Shown here in pieces: positions 6,544 through 15,972 of a DNA stretch of 64,000 nt; positions within the stretch are counted from its first letter, which is position 1, and every line of letters begins with the position of its first letter. This DNA comes from a virus. Location of the stretch: positions 1 through 64,000 of the IMG/VR virus record IMGVR_UViG_3300046167_000733; one strand, given 5' to 3'. Made by a program: the position numbers and the translations under genes. Under the pieces are notes generated by a model. The model worked only from the letters and a program-made list of their open reading frames with translations. It did not search any database and had not been told where the DNA came from.

Positions 6544-8369
6544 ATGAAAAACTGGCACGTACTCGTAACACTCGGACTACTTTTACTAGTGAGAATATCC
6601 GACCCATTTATGTTAGAGAGTGCTAGGTTATCTTGGTTTGATGGATTACAGAGAGACCAAGAACCTACTAAGTCAGAACAGATTGTTCTCGTAGATATAG
6701 ACGAACCTACACTGGAGAAGTTAGGGTCAGTATCCTATACCAAGAGATATCCTAGCAGAATATATTGATGAAGCACCAGAGGCACTTATTGGATTGAATG
6801 TCTTGTTATCAGAAGAAGACAGGTTCGGAGGAGATGCCGCACTCGCATCAGCATTGTCCTGGAAGAATAGTGTCCTTGCTATAACTCCTTCAAGTAAAAC
6901 GAATACAAAATACAGACCACCACAAATTGGTACTGCTACATTCGGAGAGAAGGACGCAACGGACTTCCTACCAGAACTCAACGGAATGTTATTTGCGAGA
7001 GAAGAACTTCACGACGCATCACTAGGATATGGTACAATATCTTCATCACGAGATGTGGACGGAATACTACGACGCGCACCTCTACTTGAATACTTTGACA
7101 ATAGAATATATCCCGCATTCGCATTAGATATACTCAGGGTTGCGGCAGGAGATATCTCATATCAAATCAGTCACAGACGATTATGGTATTCAGTTTGTTA
7201 GGATACCTGCCTTCAAGAACATACCTACAGATATAAACGGCAATGTTCAGATAGCATTCTGGAATCAGTTCGAACGATATTCCTTTACAGATATAGACAA
7301 GATACCCGAAGGAAGTATTGCGATAGTTGGTGCGACCTTTGAGGGAAGTCCTGTTGTAACAACTCCTATCGGTAATATGTATCCACACGATATTCAAGCA
7401 AACCTTATCAAGACGATGATAGATGGTGTTGTCATAACAAGACCAGACGAGTTCTTTATATACGAACTTCTCTTTACACTGGTTGTATCTTTACTACTTC
7501 TCTTTGCTCTTGTCAAGTTATCGATATGGGTATCAGGGGTGGGATTTGTTGCGATATCTGTTCTGTCTGTAATGGGTGCTACATCACTCTTCACTAAATC
7601 GTATCTATTGATTGACCCTGTGTTCCCGTTACTCGCATTACTACTTGTATTCTCACACGGAAGTTTCGTTCAGTTCTATACTCAGTTCAAACTAAAACAA
7701 CAAATCAAAGCACAGTTCGGAACCTACCTAGACCCAAGACAAGTCGAACAACTTCAGAAAAATCCAGACCTATTGAAGTTAGGTGGAGAGAGACGCGAGA
7801 TGTCTTATATGTTTACTGACATTATTGGGTTTACTCCTATATCAGAACACTATAAGAACAACGATGACCCCGAAGGATTATGCGAACTTATAAATGAATA
7901 CCTAGATGAAGTCACTCAAATCGTTTTGAATAATGGTGGTATGATTGACAAGTTCATGGGCGACTGCATAATGGCAGTATTCTCCGCACCTATTGTAATG
8001 GAGAACCACGCAGAGATGGCAGTCAAGTCTGCTATAGAGATAGAACAGAAGACCCTTGAACTCAAGAAGTTATATAAAGAACGAGGACTACCCGATATAA
8101 ATGTTGGGACAGGGGTGAATACTGGAACCGCAATCCTTGGTAACATGGGTAGTAGTACACGATTTGATTACTCTGTAATTGGTGATGCCGTCAATCTTGC
8201 GGCACGATTAGAAGCAACTGCGGGTAGAGGAGACTATAAAGACACTCCAACAATCTATTCATCATATACAAAAGACCTCTTACCCGACACAATAAAGTCT
8301 GTCAAGATAGGCGATATCAAAGTCAAGGGTAAAGAAGAACTCATCGAAATATACTCCCCACAAAAATAA
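6544..8369 (+). CDS. CHASE2-domain class III adenylate cyclase (frame broken)
   Basis: About 607 residues after removing two single-base insertions (GGG at 6724-6726; 7164-7169). N-terminal membrane helix, then a periplasmic CHASE2 sensor (FDGLQRDQ, IVLVDIDEPTLEKLG, LLSEEDRFGGD). Three membrane helices follow (about 302-380), then a cytoplasmic cyclase domain (about 415-600). Catalytic features are present: the metal Asp of FTDIIGF, the Lys and metal Asp of DKFMGD, and the transition-state Asn/Arg of VNLAARLEA. It should make cAMP from ATP in response to an envelope signal. It follows the FecR gene by one base, suggesting that FecR, curli-like fibre and cyclase form one sensing unit. Confidence 0.9.
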
Positions 8370-8393
8370 TATCCTTATTATTAAAATAAGTGC

Positions 8394-8422
8394 TTGACTT
8401 TCTCTGTTGTTTGTGATATACT
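8394..8422 (+). promoter_or_regulatory. Early sigma70-like promoter P3
   Basis: TTGACT (8394-8399), 17 bp, TATACT (8417-8422), within AAGTGCTTGACTTTCTCTGTT. An AAAGGA ribosome site for the DUF932 gene follows. Confidence 0.85.
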
Positions 8423-8457
8423 GTAAGTATAGTCAATAATAAAGAAAGGAAAATATT

Positions 8458-9420
8458 ATGGCACATGAACTAGAAATCCGAAAAGGTAAAGCACAAATCG
8501 CATATGCAGGGGATGTCCCTTGGCATGGTATGGGCACAAAGGTAGATTCAAATCTAACTCCCGCAGAGATACAAATCGCGGCAGGTCTTGATTGGGATGT
8601 CCAAAAAGAAACGATGACAACATCATCTGGTGTTGAAATCAAAGGAAAGAAAGCACTCGTTCGTTCGGGTGACAACAAAGTCCTTGATGTAGTTGGAGAC
8701 AACTGGAACCCTGTTCAGAATGACGAAGCATTTGAGTTCTTCTCAGAGTTTGTCAATGCAGGTGATATGGAGATGCACACTGCAGGTTCACTGAAAGGTG
8801 GTAAGATGGTTTGGGCACTTGCGAAAGTGAAGGAATCATTTGATGTACTGAAGGGTGACCAAGTTGATTCATATCTCTTGTTCTCAAATCCTCATATGTA
8901 TGGTAAGTCAATTGATGTTAGGTTCACACCTATCCGCGTTGTATGTAACAATACATTATCTCTCTCACTGGAGATGTCATCTGCTAACGCAACTAAGATG
9001 TCACATCGTAAGGTCTTTGACCCAAGTGAAGTAAAAGAGACTATGGGTCTTGCACACGACAAGTTTGAGAAGTTCAGAGAGACTGCTCAGTTCCTTGCGT
9101 CACGTCAGTTCAATAGTGACTCACTTATAAAGTATTACAATGAAGTGTTCCCAAGAACATACAAAGGTAAGACTGAAGTGAAAGTCAAGTCTGTTGAAGA
9201 CCTAACCAACAATGCAAAGAAAGCATATGACCTTCTTGGTACTCAAGCAGGTGCAGAGTTTGGTAAAGGGTCTTGGTGGTCTGCATTCAATAGTGTGACT
9301 TACTTCACTGACCACGAGATGGGTCGTAATGCGGATACTCGTTTATCCTCTGCATGGTTTGGTGCGAACCAGACACGCAAAGTGAAGGCACTGGAGAAAG
9401 CAGTGGAGTTTGCACTGTAA
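8458..9420 (+). CDS. DUF932 phage/plasmid-like protein
   Basis: 320 residues matching the DUF932 / TIGR03299 phage-plasmid family: an N-terminal WHGMGTKV-type motif, V-D-NWNPVQN, YLLFSNPHMYGKS, RVVCNNTL and a C-terminal tryptophan-rich SWWSAFNSVTYFTDH region. Members are common in large phages and plasmids, but their biochemical role is unknown. First gene after early promoter P3 with a good AAAGGA site. It shares its last stop base with the next gene's ATG (TAATG). Confidence 0.88.
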   Translation: MAHELEIRKGKAQIAYAGDVPWHGMGTKVDSNLTPAEIQIAAGLDWDVQKETMTTSSGVEIKGKKALVRSGDNKVLDVVGDNWNPVQNDEAFEFFSEFVNAGDMEMHTAGSLKGGKMVWALAKVKESFDVLKGDQVDSYLLFSNPHMYGKSIDVRFTPIRVVCNNTLSLSLEMSSANATKMSHRKVFDPSEVKETMGLAHDKFEKFRETAQFLASRQFNSDSLIKYYNEVFPRTYKGKTEVKVKSVEDLTNNAKKAYDLLGTQAGAEFGKGSWWSAFNSVTYFTDHEMGRNADTRLSSAWFGANQTRKVKALEKAVEFAL

Positions 9421-10508
9421 TGTTGAAATCAAAAGTAAATACAAATGAAATCACTGACGAACTCAGTAAGGATTTTGATTACGAGTTTGATGGGACAACA
9501 GAGTTTCAACCTCCTGTCATCACATCACTTGATAGAGCAACTTACCTTGATAAGGAGTTCTCTATCGGGTTGATAGTGGGTGCAAGTGGTTCGGGTAAAT
9601 CAAGTCTTCTCAAAGAGTTTGGAAAAGAAGAAACCATTACTTGGAATGGAGACGAAGCAGTTTGTTCTCATTTTGATAATGCAAAAGATGCAAGAGAACG
9701 ACTAAGTGCGGTTGGATTCAATTCAATCCCTGCTTGGATGCGACCTTATCATCTACTCTCTAATGGAGAACGATTTAGGGCAGACCTCGCGCGTCGTTTG
9801 AAAGACAACGCAGTAATAGATGAATACACATCTGTGGTGGATAGAAATGTAGCAAAGAGTTGTTCACACGCAACTCGTAGATACATAGACAAAAAAGGAA
9901 TCAAGAATGTAATCTTTGCAACTTGTCATTATGATATTGTTGAATGGTTACAACCTGATTGGGTCTATGATACTGCTACAGGTCAGTTCACCACAAGGGG
10001 GTCTCTTCGGCAACCCGAAATCAGTTTGGAAATATTACCTTGCACAACAAAGGCGTGGAAGATGTTCCGCGACCATCACTATCTCTCAGGAGACCTCAAC
10101 CAAAGTTCACGGTGTTATCTCGGAATCTGGAACGACATCATTGTGGGATTTAATGCAGTGATAACAAATCCAAGTGGCACTCTCAAACACGCATGGAGAG
10201 AACACAGAACTGTGATACTTCCAGACTTTCAAGGTCTTGGTTTAGGTACTCGTTTCTCTGATGCGATTGGTGAGATTATGTTGGCAGAAGGTAAGAGATA
10301 CTTTTCAAAGACTGCTCACCCAAGATTGGGAGAGTATAGAGAGGTATCACCTAAGTGGAGACCTACGTCACATAACAAAAAGGCAAGAATGGATTACCTA
10401 AACAGACCGAATGATAACAAATACAGTGACACCTTGAGGTCGAAACATAAAAACCGAATATGTTTTGCTCACGAATATATAGGTGAAAAAAATGAATTAT
10501 TTACTTGA
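9420..10508 (+). CDS. ABC-type ATPase fused to acetyltransferase (COG2401-like)
   Basis: 362 residues from ATG 9420. N-terminal ATPase with Walker A GASGSGKSS (about residues 57-65), an ABC-signature-like LLSNGERFRADLARRL and Walker B-like AVIDEYTSVVD. The C-terminal part (about 200-362) resembles a GNAT acetyltransferase, with LPDFQGLGLGTRFSDAIGE as the acetyl-CoA loop. This domain order matches COG2401 proteins of phages and bacteria, whose target is unknown. The 3' end runs into promoter P4. Confidence 0.8.
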   Translation: MLKSKVNTNEITDELSKDFDYEFDGTTEFQPPVITSLDRATYLDKEFSIGLIVGASGSGKSSLLKEFGKEETITWNGDEAVCSHFDNAKDARERLSAVGFNSIPAWMRPYHLLSNGERFRADLARRLKDNAVIDEYTSVVDRNVAKSCSHATRRYIDKKGIKNVIFATCHYDIVEWLQPDWVYDTATGQFTTRGSLRQPEISLEILPCTTKAWKMFRDHHYLSGDLNQSSRCYLGIWNDIIVGFNAVITNPSGTLKHAWREHRTVILPDFQGLGLGTRFSDAIGEIMLAEGKRYFSKTAHPRLGEYREVSPKWRPTSHNKKARMDYLNRPNDNKYSDTLRSKHKNRICFAHEYIGEKNELFT

Positions 10509-10533
10509 CATTCTCTGTAAAGTATGGTACAAG
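10505..10533 (+). promoter_or_regulatory. Early sigma70-like promoter P4
   Basis: TTGACA (10505-10510), 17 bp, TACAAG (10528-10533). The same conserved TTGACATTCTCTGTAAAGTATG block as P1, with a weaker -10. It overlaps the end of the upstream gene. Confidence 0.7.
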
Positions 10534-10566
10534 TAAGTATAAGATAAATTATGAAAGGAAAAAAAT

Positions 10567-11142
10567 ATGTCTTTTAATATGTTACCAGAAGTAGATTCAA
10601 AGGGTTTGAAGAACTACCCTTGTTTCTCTGGTGAAGGTCGTCACTTGATAGTTGGAGTGGCAGGTGCCTTTGAAAAAAGTTCTAATGAAATGTTCAATAG
10701 CATTTGGCGAATGATTCGTGACAATGAAGTGTTGAACCCTGCGATGACTTCTAGTGGAAGTATGATTGATTCTGTGAATATAGTTTCAGTTGATAGTTCT
10801 GCGACTATGACTGGTTGGAAAAACACTTGCTCAAATGATTTGAATTATCCCATTACTTTTATTGGTGATGTGAACGGAGAGTTTACTCGTAAAATGGGTA
10901 TGAGTACAGTGTTTGCTGATGGTAGTACTAGAAGTTGGTTCTACTTCGCAATGGTCAGTGATGGTTTCTTCGATGTCTGGACTCCTGCTAAAGGATTCCG
11001 TGACGGCACAGAAGTCAACTCGCACTCGCACTCGAACTCAGATGTTATCTACAATGCTTCTAGAAGTTTCCATAACGAAATTCGTGACTTCATTGATGAG
11101 TTGATTGAAGAAGAAGAGTTCAATTCGGTGGCAGGAAAGTAG
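10567..11142 (+). CDS. Peroxiredoxin-fold protein lacking the usual catalytic Cys
   Basis: 191 residues resembling Prx5-type peroxiredoxins: HLIVGVAGAF (usual form VPGAFTPTCS), then a SVDSSATMTGWKNT segment (usual VSVNDPFVMKAW), then GDVNGEFTRKMGMS (usual DPNGEFTKALGL) and TRSWFYFAMV (usual RSKRYAMVV). The peroxidatic Thr-x-x-Cys is replaced by EKSSN, so ordinary peroxidase activity is not expected; a Cys near residue 89 (NTCSND) remains. Early promoter P4 and an AAAGGA site precede it. Fold assignment is by motif order. Confidence 0.65.
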   Translation: MSFNMLPEVDSKGLKNYPCFSGEGRHLIVGVAGAFEKSSNEMFNSIWRMIRDNEVLNPAMTSSGSMIDSVNIVSVDSSATMTGWKNTCSNDLNYPITFIGDVNGEFTRKMGMSTVFADGSTRSWFYFAMVSDGFFDVWTPAKGFRDGTEVNSHSHSNSDVIYNASRSFHNEIRDFIDELIEEEEFNSVAGK

Positions 11143-11145
11143 TAT

Positions 11146-12288
11146 ATGACACACGTAAACTATGATTGTCCCGAAAAGTTTGTTCCTTATATCAAGGGGT
11201 GTCTTGATGTTCTGGGTCTATGGAAATATCCTGACCTAGAACTGACAGTCGTGATGGAACCTACTATTACAGGTGGGGCACATGGATACTGTTGGGGAGA
11301 TACCGAAGAGGTAGAGATTGAAATTGCTACAGACAAAGTTGCGATGGACGAAGTATGCCTAACGATTGCCCACGAACTCATTCACGCAAAACAATATGCC
11401 TCTGGTGTATTAGAAGATATGAACTGGAAAGGTAAGTGTTATAGGGATACTAAGTATTATACAGAGTTACCTTGGGAAGAAGAAGCATTCAGAAAAGAAG
11501 AAGAAGTGATGCGAAAGGCAATAGAGATTATGACAAGGGAAAATATGATGCAGAAAGTGATAGGACTCATACCCGCAAGATGGGAATCAAGTAGGTTTCC
11601 TGGCAAACCACTAGCAGAGATAGATGGCATACCTATGATACAAAGAGTGTATGAGCAATGTCTAATGGCAAAAAAACTCTATTCAGTAATAGTTGTAACA
11701 GACAATGTTGCTATTCATCAATATTGTAGAGATAACTTTATGGAAGTTGTTATGGTAGATGATGATGTTGAAACAGGTACAGACAGGATTGCTCTCGCAG
11801 TACGAAATATGCATGGAGTAAGATACTCAGATATCTTTATCAATATACAAGGTGATGAACCTGTTATCAATCCTGAAGCAATAGACAAGATGGTTGAAAC
11901 CTTTGACCACGAGATTGGTGTATCGGTTGCGTATAGAGTAATGACTGACTATAGTAAATTGAATGATAGAAACGTAACTAAGGTTGTTATAAATGACAAT
12001 GGTCATGCTATGTTCTTCTCAAGACTTCCTGTATCTAAGTTACAGTCACTAGGGTTGTTTGCTTTTAATGCGAAGACACTACAAAACTTCTCAAGACGAG
12101 ATGAGTCACCCGACACTACCGAGAGTATTGAGATGAGAAGGTTCCTTGAACGAGGGCAACTTGTAAAGATGGTAGAGGTACAAGACGAAGGTCTAGCAGT
12201 TGATATACCAGAAGATATAAAGAAGATTGAAGAGTTTCTTAAATTAAAAAGGTTTATAAAAAAGAAAACACTTGACTTACAAGAGTAA
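11146..12288 (+). CDS. HExxH metallopeptidase-like domain joined to KdsB-type cytidylyltransferase
   Basis: 380 residues in one frame. Residues about 1-130 form a small zinc-peptidase-like domain with HELIH (within AHELIHAKQYASG). Residues about 136-380 form a complete CMP-KDO synthetase (KdsB) domain: IPARWESSRFPGKPL, then VTDNVAI, then VEMVDD-like VVMVDDD-VETGTDRI, then NIQGDEPVINP. KdsB activates KDO-type sugars for lipopolysaccharide or capsule. An ATGATG preceded by AAGGGA near 11540 could start a separate KdsB gene, and an upstream insertion error could have joined two reading frames, so the fusion is uncertain; both domains are clear. Confidence 0.8.
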   Translation: MTHVNYDCPEKFVPYIKGCLDVLGLWKYPDLELTVVMEPTITGGAHGYCWGDTEEVEIEIATDKVAMDEVCLTIAHELIHAKQYASGVLEDMNWKGKCYRDTKYYTELPWEEEAFRKEEEVMRKAIEIMTRENMMQKVIGLIPARWESSRFPGKPLAEIDGIPMIQRVYEQCLMAKKLYSVIVVTDNVAIHQYCRDNFMEVVMVDDDVETGTDRIALAVRNMHGVRYSDIFINIQGDEPVINPEAIDKMVETFDHEIGVSVAYRVMTDYSKLNDRNVTKVVINDNGHAMFFSRLPVSKLQSLGLFAFNAKTLQNFSRRDESPDTTESIEMRRFLERGQLVKMVEVQDEGLAVDIPEDIKKIEEFLKLKRFIKKKTLDLQE

Positions 12289-12300
12289 GTGTGATACACT
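12272..12300 (+). promoter_or_regulatory. Early sigma70-like promoter P5
   Basis: TTGACT (12272-12277), 17 bp, TACACT (12295-12300), overlapping the 3' end of the KdsB-domain gene; an AAAGATAAAAT leader follows. Confidence 0.75.
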
Positions 12301-12325
12301 AGTAGGTAACAAAGAAAGATAAAAT

Positions 12326-13004
12326 ATGTTTATACACGAATCAGTAAAACTCACAGAGATGGATGCCGTCACAACCGAGAAGGGTCGTAAATATCGTACA
12401 CCCGAAGGTGTTGACTTGCCCTCTATCACAACAGTACTTTCAATCCTGTCAAGAGATAGTATTGCGAAGTGGCGTAAGAGAGTAGGAGCAAAAGAAGCAA
12501 ACCGTATCTCTGGTAAGGCATCGGGTCGTGGTACTCGCGTTCATGAGATTACCGAGAAGTATATTGACAATAACCCTAACTACAAAGAAGGGTACACCCC
12601 TGATATCATTCATTCCGTTCAATGTGATGAAACCAATCCTTGATGGATTTATTGGTAAGGTCTATGCTCAAGAAGCACCTCTGTATTCCAATCACCTTGG
12701 AGTTGCAGGACGAGTTGACTGCGTTGCTGAGTTTGATGGAGTACTATCCATCATCGACTTCAAGACCTCAATGAAACCTAAGAAGAGAGAATGGGTCAAG
12801 AACTACTTTATGCAGGAAGCGGCATATGCCATAATGTGGGAAGAACGTACAGGTCAACCTATCACTCAACTTGTCACTATCATATCAGTAGATGGCAAAG
12901 ACAAACCACAAATCTATGTAGAACATCGTGATAACTGGATAAACACTCTGAGAGACACAATAAAAAAGTATAATGAGGAAAACTCTAGTTCCGTTTTGTT
13001 ATAA
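12326..13004 (+). CDS. Cas4/RecB-like PD-(D/E)XK exonuclease (frame broken)
   Basis: About 225 residues after removing one inserted base near 12613-12624. It resembles the T4-like-phage exonucleases of the RecB/Cas4 family: LPSITTVLSIL start, HEITEKYI, then AGRVDCVAEFDGVLSIIDFKTSMK, which holds the nuclease core (D...D-x-K), and QEAAYAIMWEERTG, the usual Gln-containing motif IV. Likely role in DNA degradation or recombination. Transcribed from early promoter P5. Confidence 0.82.
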
Positions 13005-13007
13005 ATA
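13000..13007 (+). promoter_or_regulatory. T4-type late promoter L3
   Basis: TATAAATA directly after the end of the exonuclease gene; leader of about 33 nt to ATG 13046. Head of the 13-20 kb late block. Confidence 0.75.
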
Positions 13008-13045
13008 GATGTATAATTTAACTTTATTACAAATGGGACTTATTG

Positions 13046-14335
13046 ATGTTTTCTTTTTTAAATTTTTTATCAGAAGAGGTTTCTAAAAAAGATTTTCCTT
13101 CAGAGATTTTTGGTGAACTTTCTGTCGAAAAAAAATCTGAAAATAGTAAGACCGCAATATTCGTTGTTAGGTCAAATGATAGGTTAGATGACCGTGATGA
13201 AATACTACGTAACCTAGACCAAGCAGGAATCAAAGCAGAAGTTCGAAATAAAACAGGACAATCTGTTGACCCAATCTTCATTGATTCTCATTTTGATGTT
13301 AAGGTGATTCTTCTTATAAAACCTAAATCTGGTGGTATGGGTGAAACAACCCTTAATGCATCTATTACTGAATTGTTTCCACTCATAGCATGGGAAAAGA
13401 ACTACAGGATGGGAACTAGTATTGACAAGTTCTATGACTTCTTATTAGAACAAGAACCAACAACCCTTAAATGTGTTCTTGGTAAAGACTCTAAAGCGGC
13501 AGTAGATACTATTCAAAAAGCATCTGAATCTTCTAAGTTCTCAGAGAAAATGTTAAACGCAATGGGTGTTTATAAATATCTAGTCGATGAGAACAAAGGT
13601 AAACCTATCAAGAATGTTTATTGGGGATATCGTGCGAAACCTACAGGTGTTCCAAAGGGACATCCAGGAGATATCTTTTTAGAATTTAGTGATGGAATGC
13701 TAGGAGTATCACTCAAAGCAGGTGGTAAGAAAACAAAAGAACCTAAACTTAATACCTATGTCAACCCTATCTTCACTGCATTCAACAAAGAACGCAACGT
13801 AATTGCATTACGCAGAAAATTACATACCGAAGTGTATTCTAAGATTGAAGGTATGCCTCCATCTGGTTCATATGATAAGTCCAAGAAAAGAGATACCTCA
13901 AAATTACTTATTAAACTGAATAAAGAAGATAAAGCAAGATATGAAAAACTTTATGACCAACACCTAGAGATTTGTAGACAGAGTGTTATTGACTTATTTA
14001 ATCAAAATAAAGAAAATACTCTCGAATATATTCGTTCTGCAATACTTCGTGATGCACCTTCAGTTCCTACAAAGGTTATAAAAGCAGTTGAAGATAATTT
14101 TGAAGAAGTTACAGAAACAGACGAACTAGGTGTGTTCTTACCTCTTGTTAAGTTTGTAAAAGCATATGCATCAAAAAGTTCTAAACAGAATTGGTTTTTA
14201 GAGTTAAAATCTCGTGAACAAACCATTACGATGGCAATGTCAATTAGAACTAATAAGAGTGGTACCGCAGGAAATAAAAAGTTAGGGCAGTTCTTTAATC
14301 TTTCAGTTAAATACAATTCGTTGAGTACCGAGTAA
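13046..14335 (+). CDS. Conserved late protein, possible PD-(D/E)XK fold
   Basis: 429 residues. No certain family. The segment KGHPGDIFLEFSDG-x7-SLKAGG (about residues 209-232) has the D-x(n)-x-x-K spacing of a PD-(D/E)XK nuclease active site, similar to restriction-type phage endonucleases. The flanking regions are Lys-rich and helical. It is the first gene of the late block behind L3 and shares one base with the next gene (TAATG). A virion-associated nuclease or processing protein is possible; the call rests on one motif. Confidence 0.55.
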   Translation: MFSFLNFLSEEVSKKDFPSEIFGELSVEKKSENSKTAIFVVRSNDRLDDRDEILRNLDQAGIKAEVRNKTGQSVDPIFIDSHFDVKVILLIKPKSGGMGETTLNASITELFPLIAWEKNYRMGTSIDKFYDFLLEQEPTTLKCVLGKDSKAAVDTIQKASESSKFSEKMLNAMGVYKYLVDENKGKPIKNVYWGYRAKPTGVPKGHPGDIFLEFSDGMLGVSLKAGGKKTKEPKLNTYVNPIFTAFNKERNVIALRRKLHTEVYSKIEGMPPSGSYDKSKKRDTSKLLIKLNKEDKARYEKLYDQHLEICRQSVIDLFNQNKENTLEYIRSAILRDAPSVPTKVIKAVEDNFEEVTETDELGVFLPLVKFVKAYASKSSKQNWFLELKSREQTITMAMSIRTNKSGTAGNKKLGQFFNLSVKYNSLSTE

Positions 14336-15566
14336 TGGAAAAGTTTTCATCTTTCATAACAGAGAATAAGAATACTCACATGACTCATATTGAGGACAAG
14401 GTTCTCTATGGAGGTGTGAAGGGTACACGAGAAGCAATCAATGCATTGCGTGAACTAAGAGATATGCTCGCAGGAAAGACAGACGCAAAACTCTCGGTCA
14501 AGTGGGATGGTGCTCCTGCAATATTCTGTGGACAAGACCCAAGTGACGGAGTAGTTCTTTGTTGCGAAAGAAAGGTATCTTCAATGCGAACCCTAAAGTC
14601 TATAAGACAGACGAAGAGATTGATGCAGACACTTCGGGTGAACTCGCAAAGAAACTCAAAGAGGCATTGAAGTATCTACCCTGACCTTGGCATCACGGGT
14701 GTGATACAGGGAGACTTCTTGTTTTCAAAAGAAGATGTTACCAAAAAAGAAACTATTGACGGACAAAACTATACAACCTTTCATCCTAACACAATCATAT
14801 ATGCGGTTCCTTATGACCAAGCAAAGACTGTAAGAGATGCAAAGATAGGTGTTCGTATGGCATACAACCTATACAGGAAAAGACTTTGCATCAATGAGAG
14901 CATCATATGGTGTTGATGTGTCTAAGTTTAAAAAGACTAAGAATGTCTGGTCACAGGATGCGATGTTGACTAATGTAGGTGAAGCAACACTCACCGCCAA
15001 AGAGACAGAAGAAGTAAATAAACACTTGACAAATTGCGGTAAGTTGTTTAATAAGATATCGGGTTCTACATTAAGAGAACTCGAAGGTAATCAAATGCTC
15101 GCACAACACATAGAACAATACAACAATACATTCGTAAGAGAGGGTCAACTCTTACCTCCAAGTGCATCTCATGTGAACGGACTTATTAAATGGATAGATA
15201 AGAAGTATAAGGAAAGAAATGGATAAACGTAAAACAGACAAGGGAAAGAAGACCCAACAGGATAAACTAGACATTATTATGAAGTTTTTCTCTACTACAA
15301 ACAAAAAATCGTTAATAAATATGTTCGATTTACAAAAAAGTATTGTATTGGCGAAGTTAAAACTTATAAATAAACTTAATAGTATAGAAAATACTGATGC
15401 ATTTGTTCAGACCAAAAAAGGTTATAAGGTTAGGACAGGGGCAGAGGGTTTCGTTGCTATTGACAAATTAGGTGGTGACGCGGTTAAGTTAGTTGACCGC
15501 ATGGAATTTTCGTATAATAACTTTAGTCCAGATGTACTAAAGGGATGGGACAAACCAAGGAAGTAA
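14335..15566 (+). CDS. DUF6267-like protein with ligase-type KxDG motif (frame broken)
   Basis: About 408 residues after removing five inserted bases (near 14553-14560, 14566-14573, 14679-14681, 14851-14854, 15212-15217). Each removal joins the pieces exactly. The N-terminal part has LSVKWDGAPAI, matching motif I (KxDG) of the DNA/RNA ligase nucleotidyltransferase superfamily, then FVAKKGIFN and GVIQGDFLF, resembling later ligase motifs. The C-terminal part (about 290-408) is helical and basic, with GYKVRTGAEGFVAIDK. I recall it as a conserved T4-like marine phage family (DUF6267). Nucleotidyl transfer is inferred, not shown. Confidence 0.65.
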
Positions 15567-15567
15567 A

Positions 15568-15969
15568 ATGAGCAATAAACCTCTAGGATTCAATGCATTC
15601 ACTCAAAGTGAAGACCCCGAAGTTGAAACAGAAGCACTCAACATTCAACAAAGACTTGCACGTAAACGTTCGTTCGCAAAGAACAAGGCAAAGATTGCTT
15701 TGGGTCGTAAACGTGCGGCACGTAAAGTTGCGAGTATGGATGTCCTAAAGAAACGTGCAGTCAAAGCGGCACGAAAGAAAGTTGCTCTCAAACTTACAAA
15801 AGGTATCCCTTCATCAGAACTGAGTATGGCACGTAAGATTGATATAGAAAAGAAACTTGAGTCGAAAAAAGGTAAGATACAAAAGATTGCCAAGAAGTTA
15901 CTACCCGCTATCCGTAAAAAAGAGTTAGCAAAGAAACAGAAGAAGGGCACTAACGAGGACGATAAGTAG
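15568..15969 (+). CDS. Highly basic late protein, 133 aa
   Basis: 133 residues, extremely rich in Lys/Arg/Ala with repeated RKRAARK-like units, ending KGTNEDDK. The layout (acidic N-terminus, long basic helical core) suits a DNA-binding or DNA-condensing protein and resembles a conserved family next to DUF6267-type genes in related phages. One base separates it from the previous stop. Role inferred from composition only. Confidence 0.65.
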   Translation: MSNKPLGFNAFTQSEDPEVETEALNIQQRLARKRSFAKNKAKIALGRKRAARKVASMDVLKKRAVKAARKKVALKLTKGIPSSELSMARKIDIEKKLESKKGKIQKIAKKLLPAIRKKELAKKQKKGTNEDDK

Positions 15970-15972
15970 ATA

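Noticed and set aside
8458-10508. Defence or toxin system from DUF932 plus ATPase-acetyltransferase pair
   Set aside because: The two genes overlap by one base but both are common single phage genes; no further evidence for a joint system.
13573-13580. TATAAATA inside coding sequence (also near 15365, 21013 and 38362)
   Set aside because: They lie within well-supported genes and not ahead of a start codon; chance matches in AT-rich sequence are expected.
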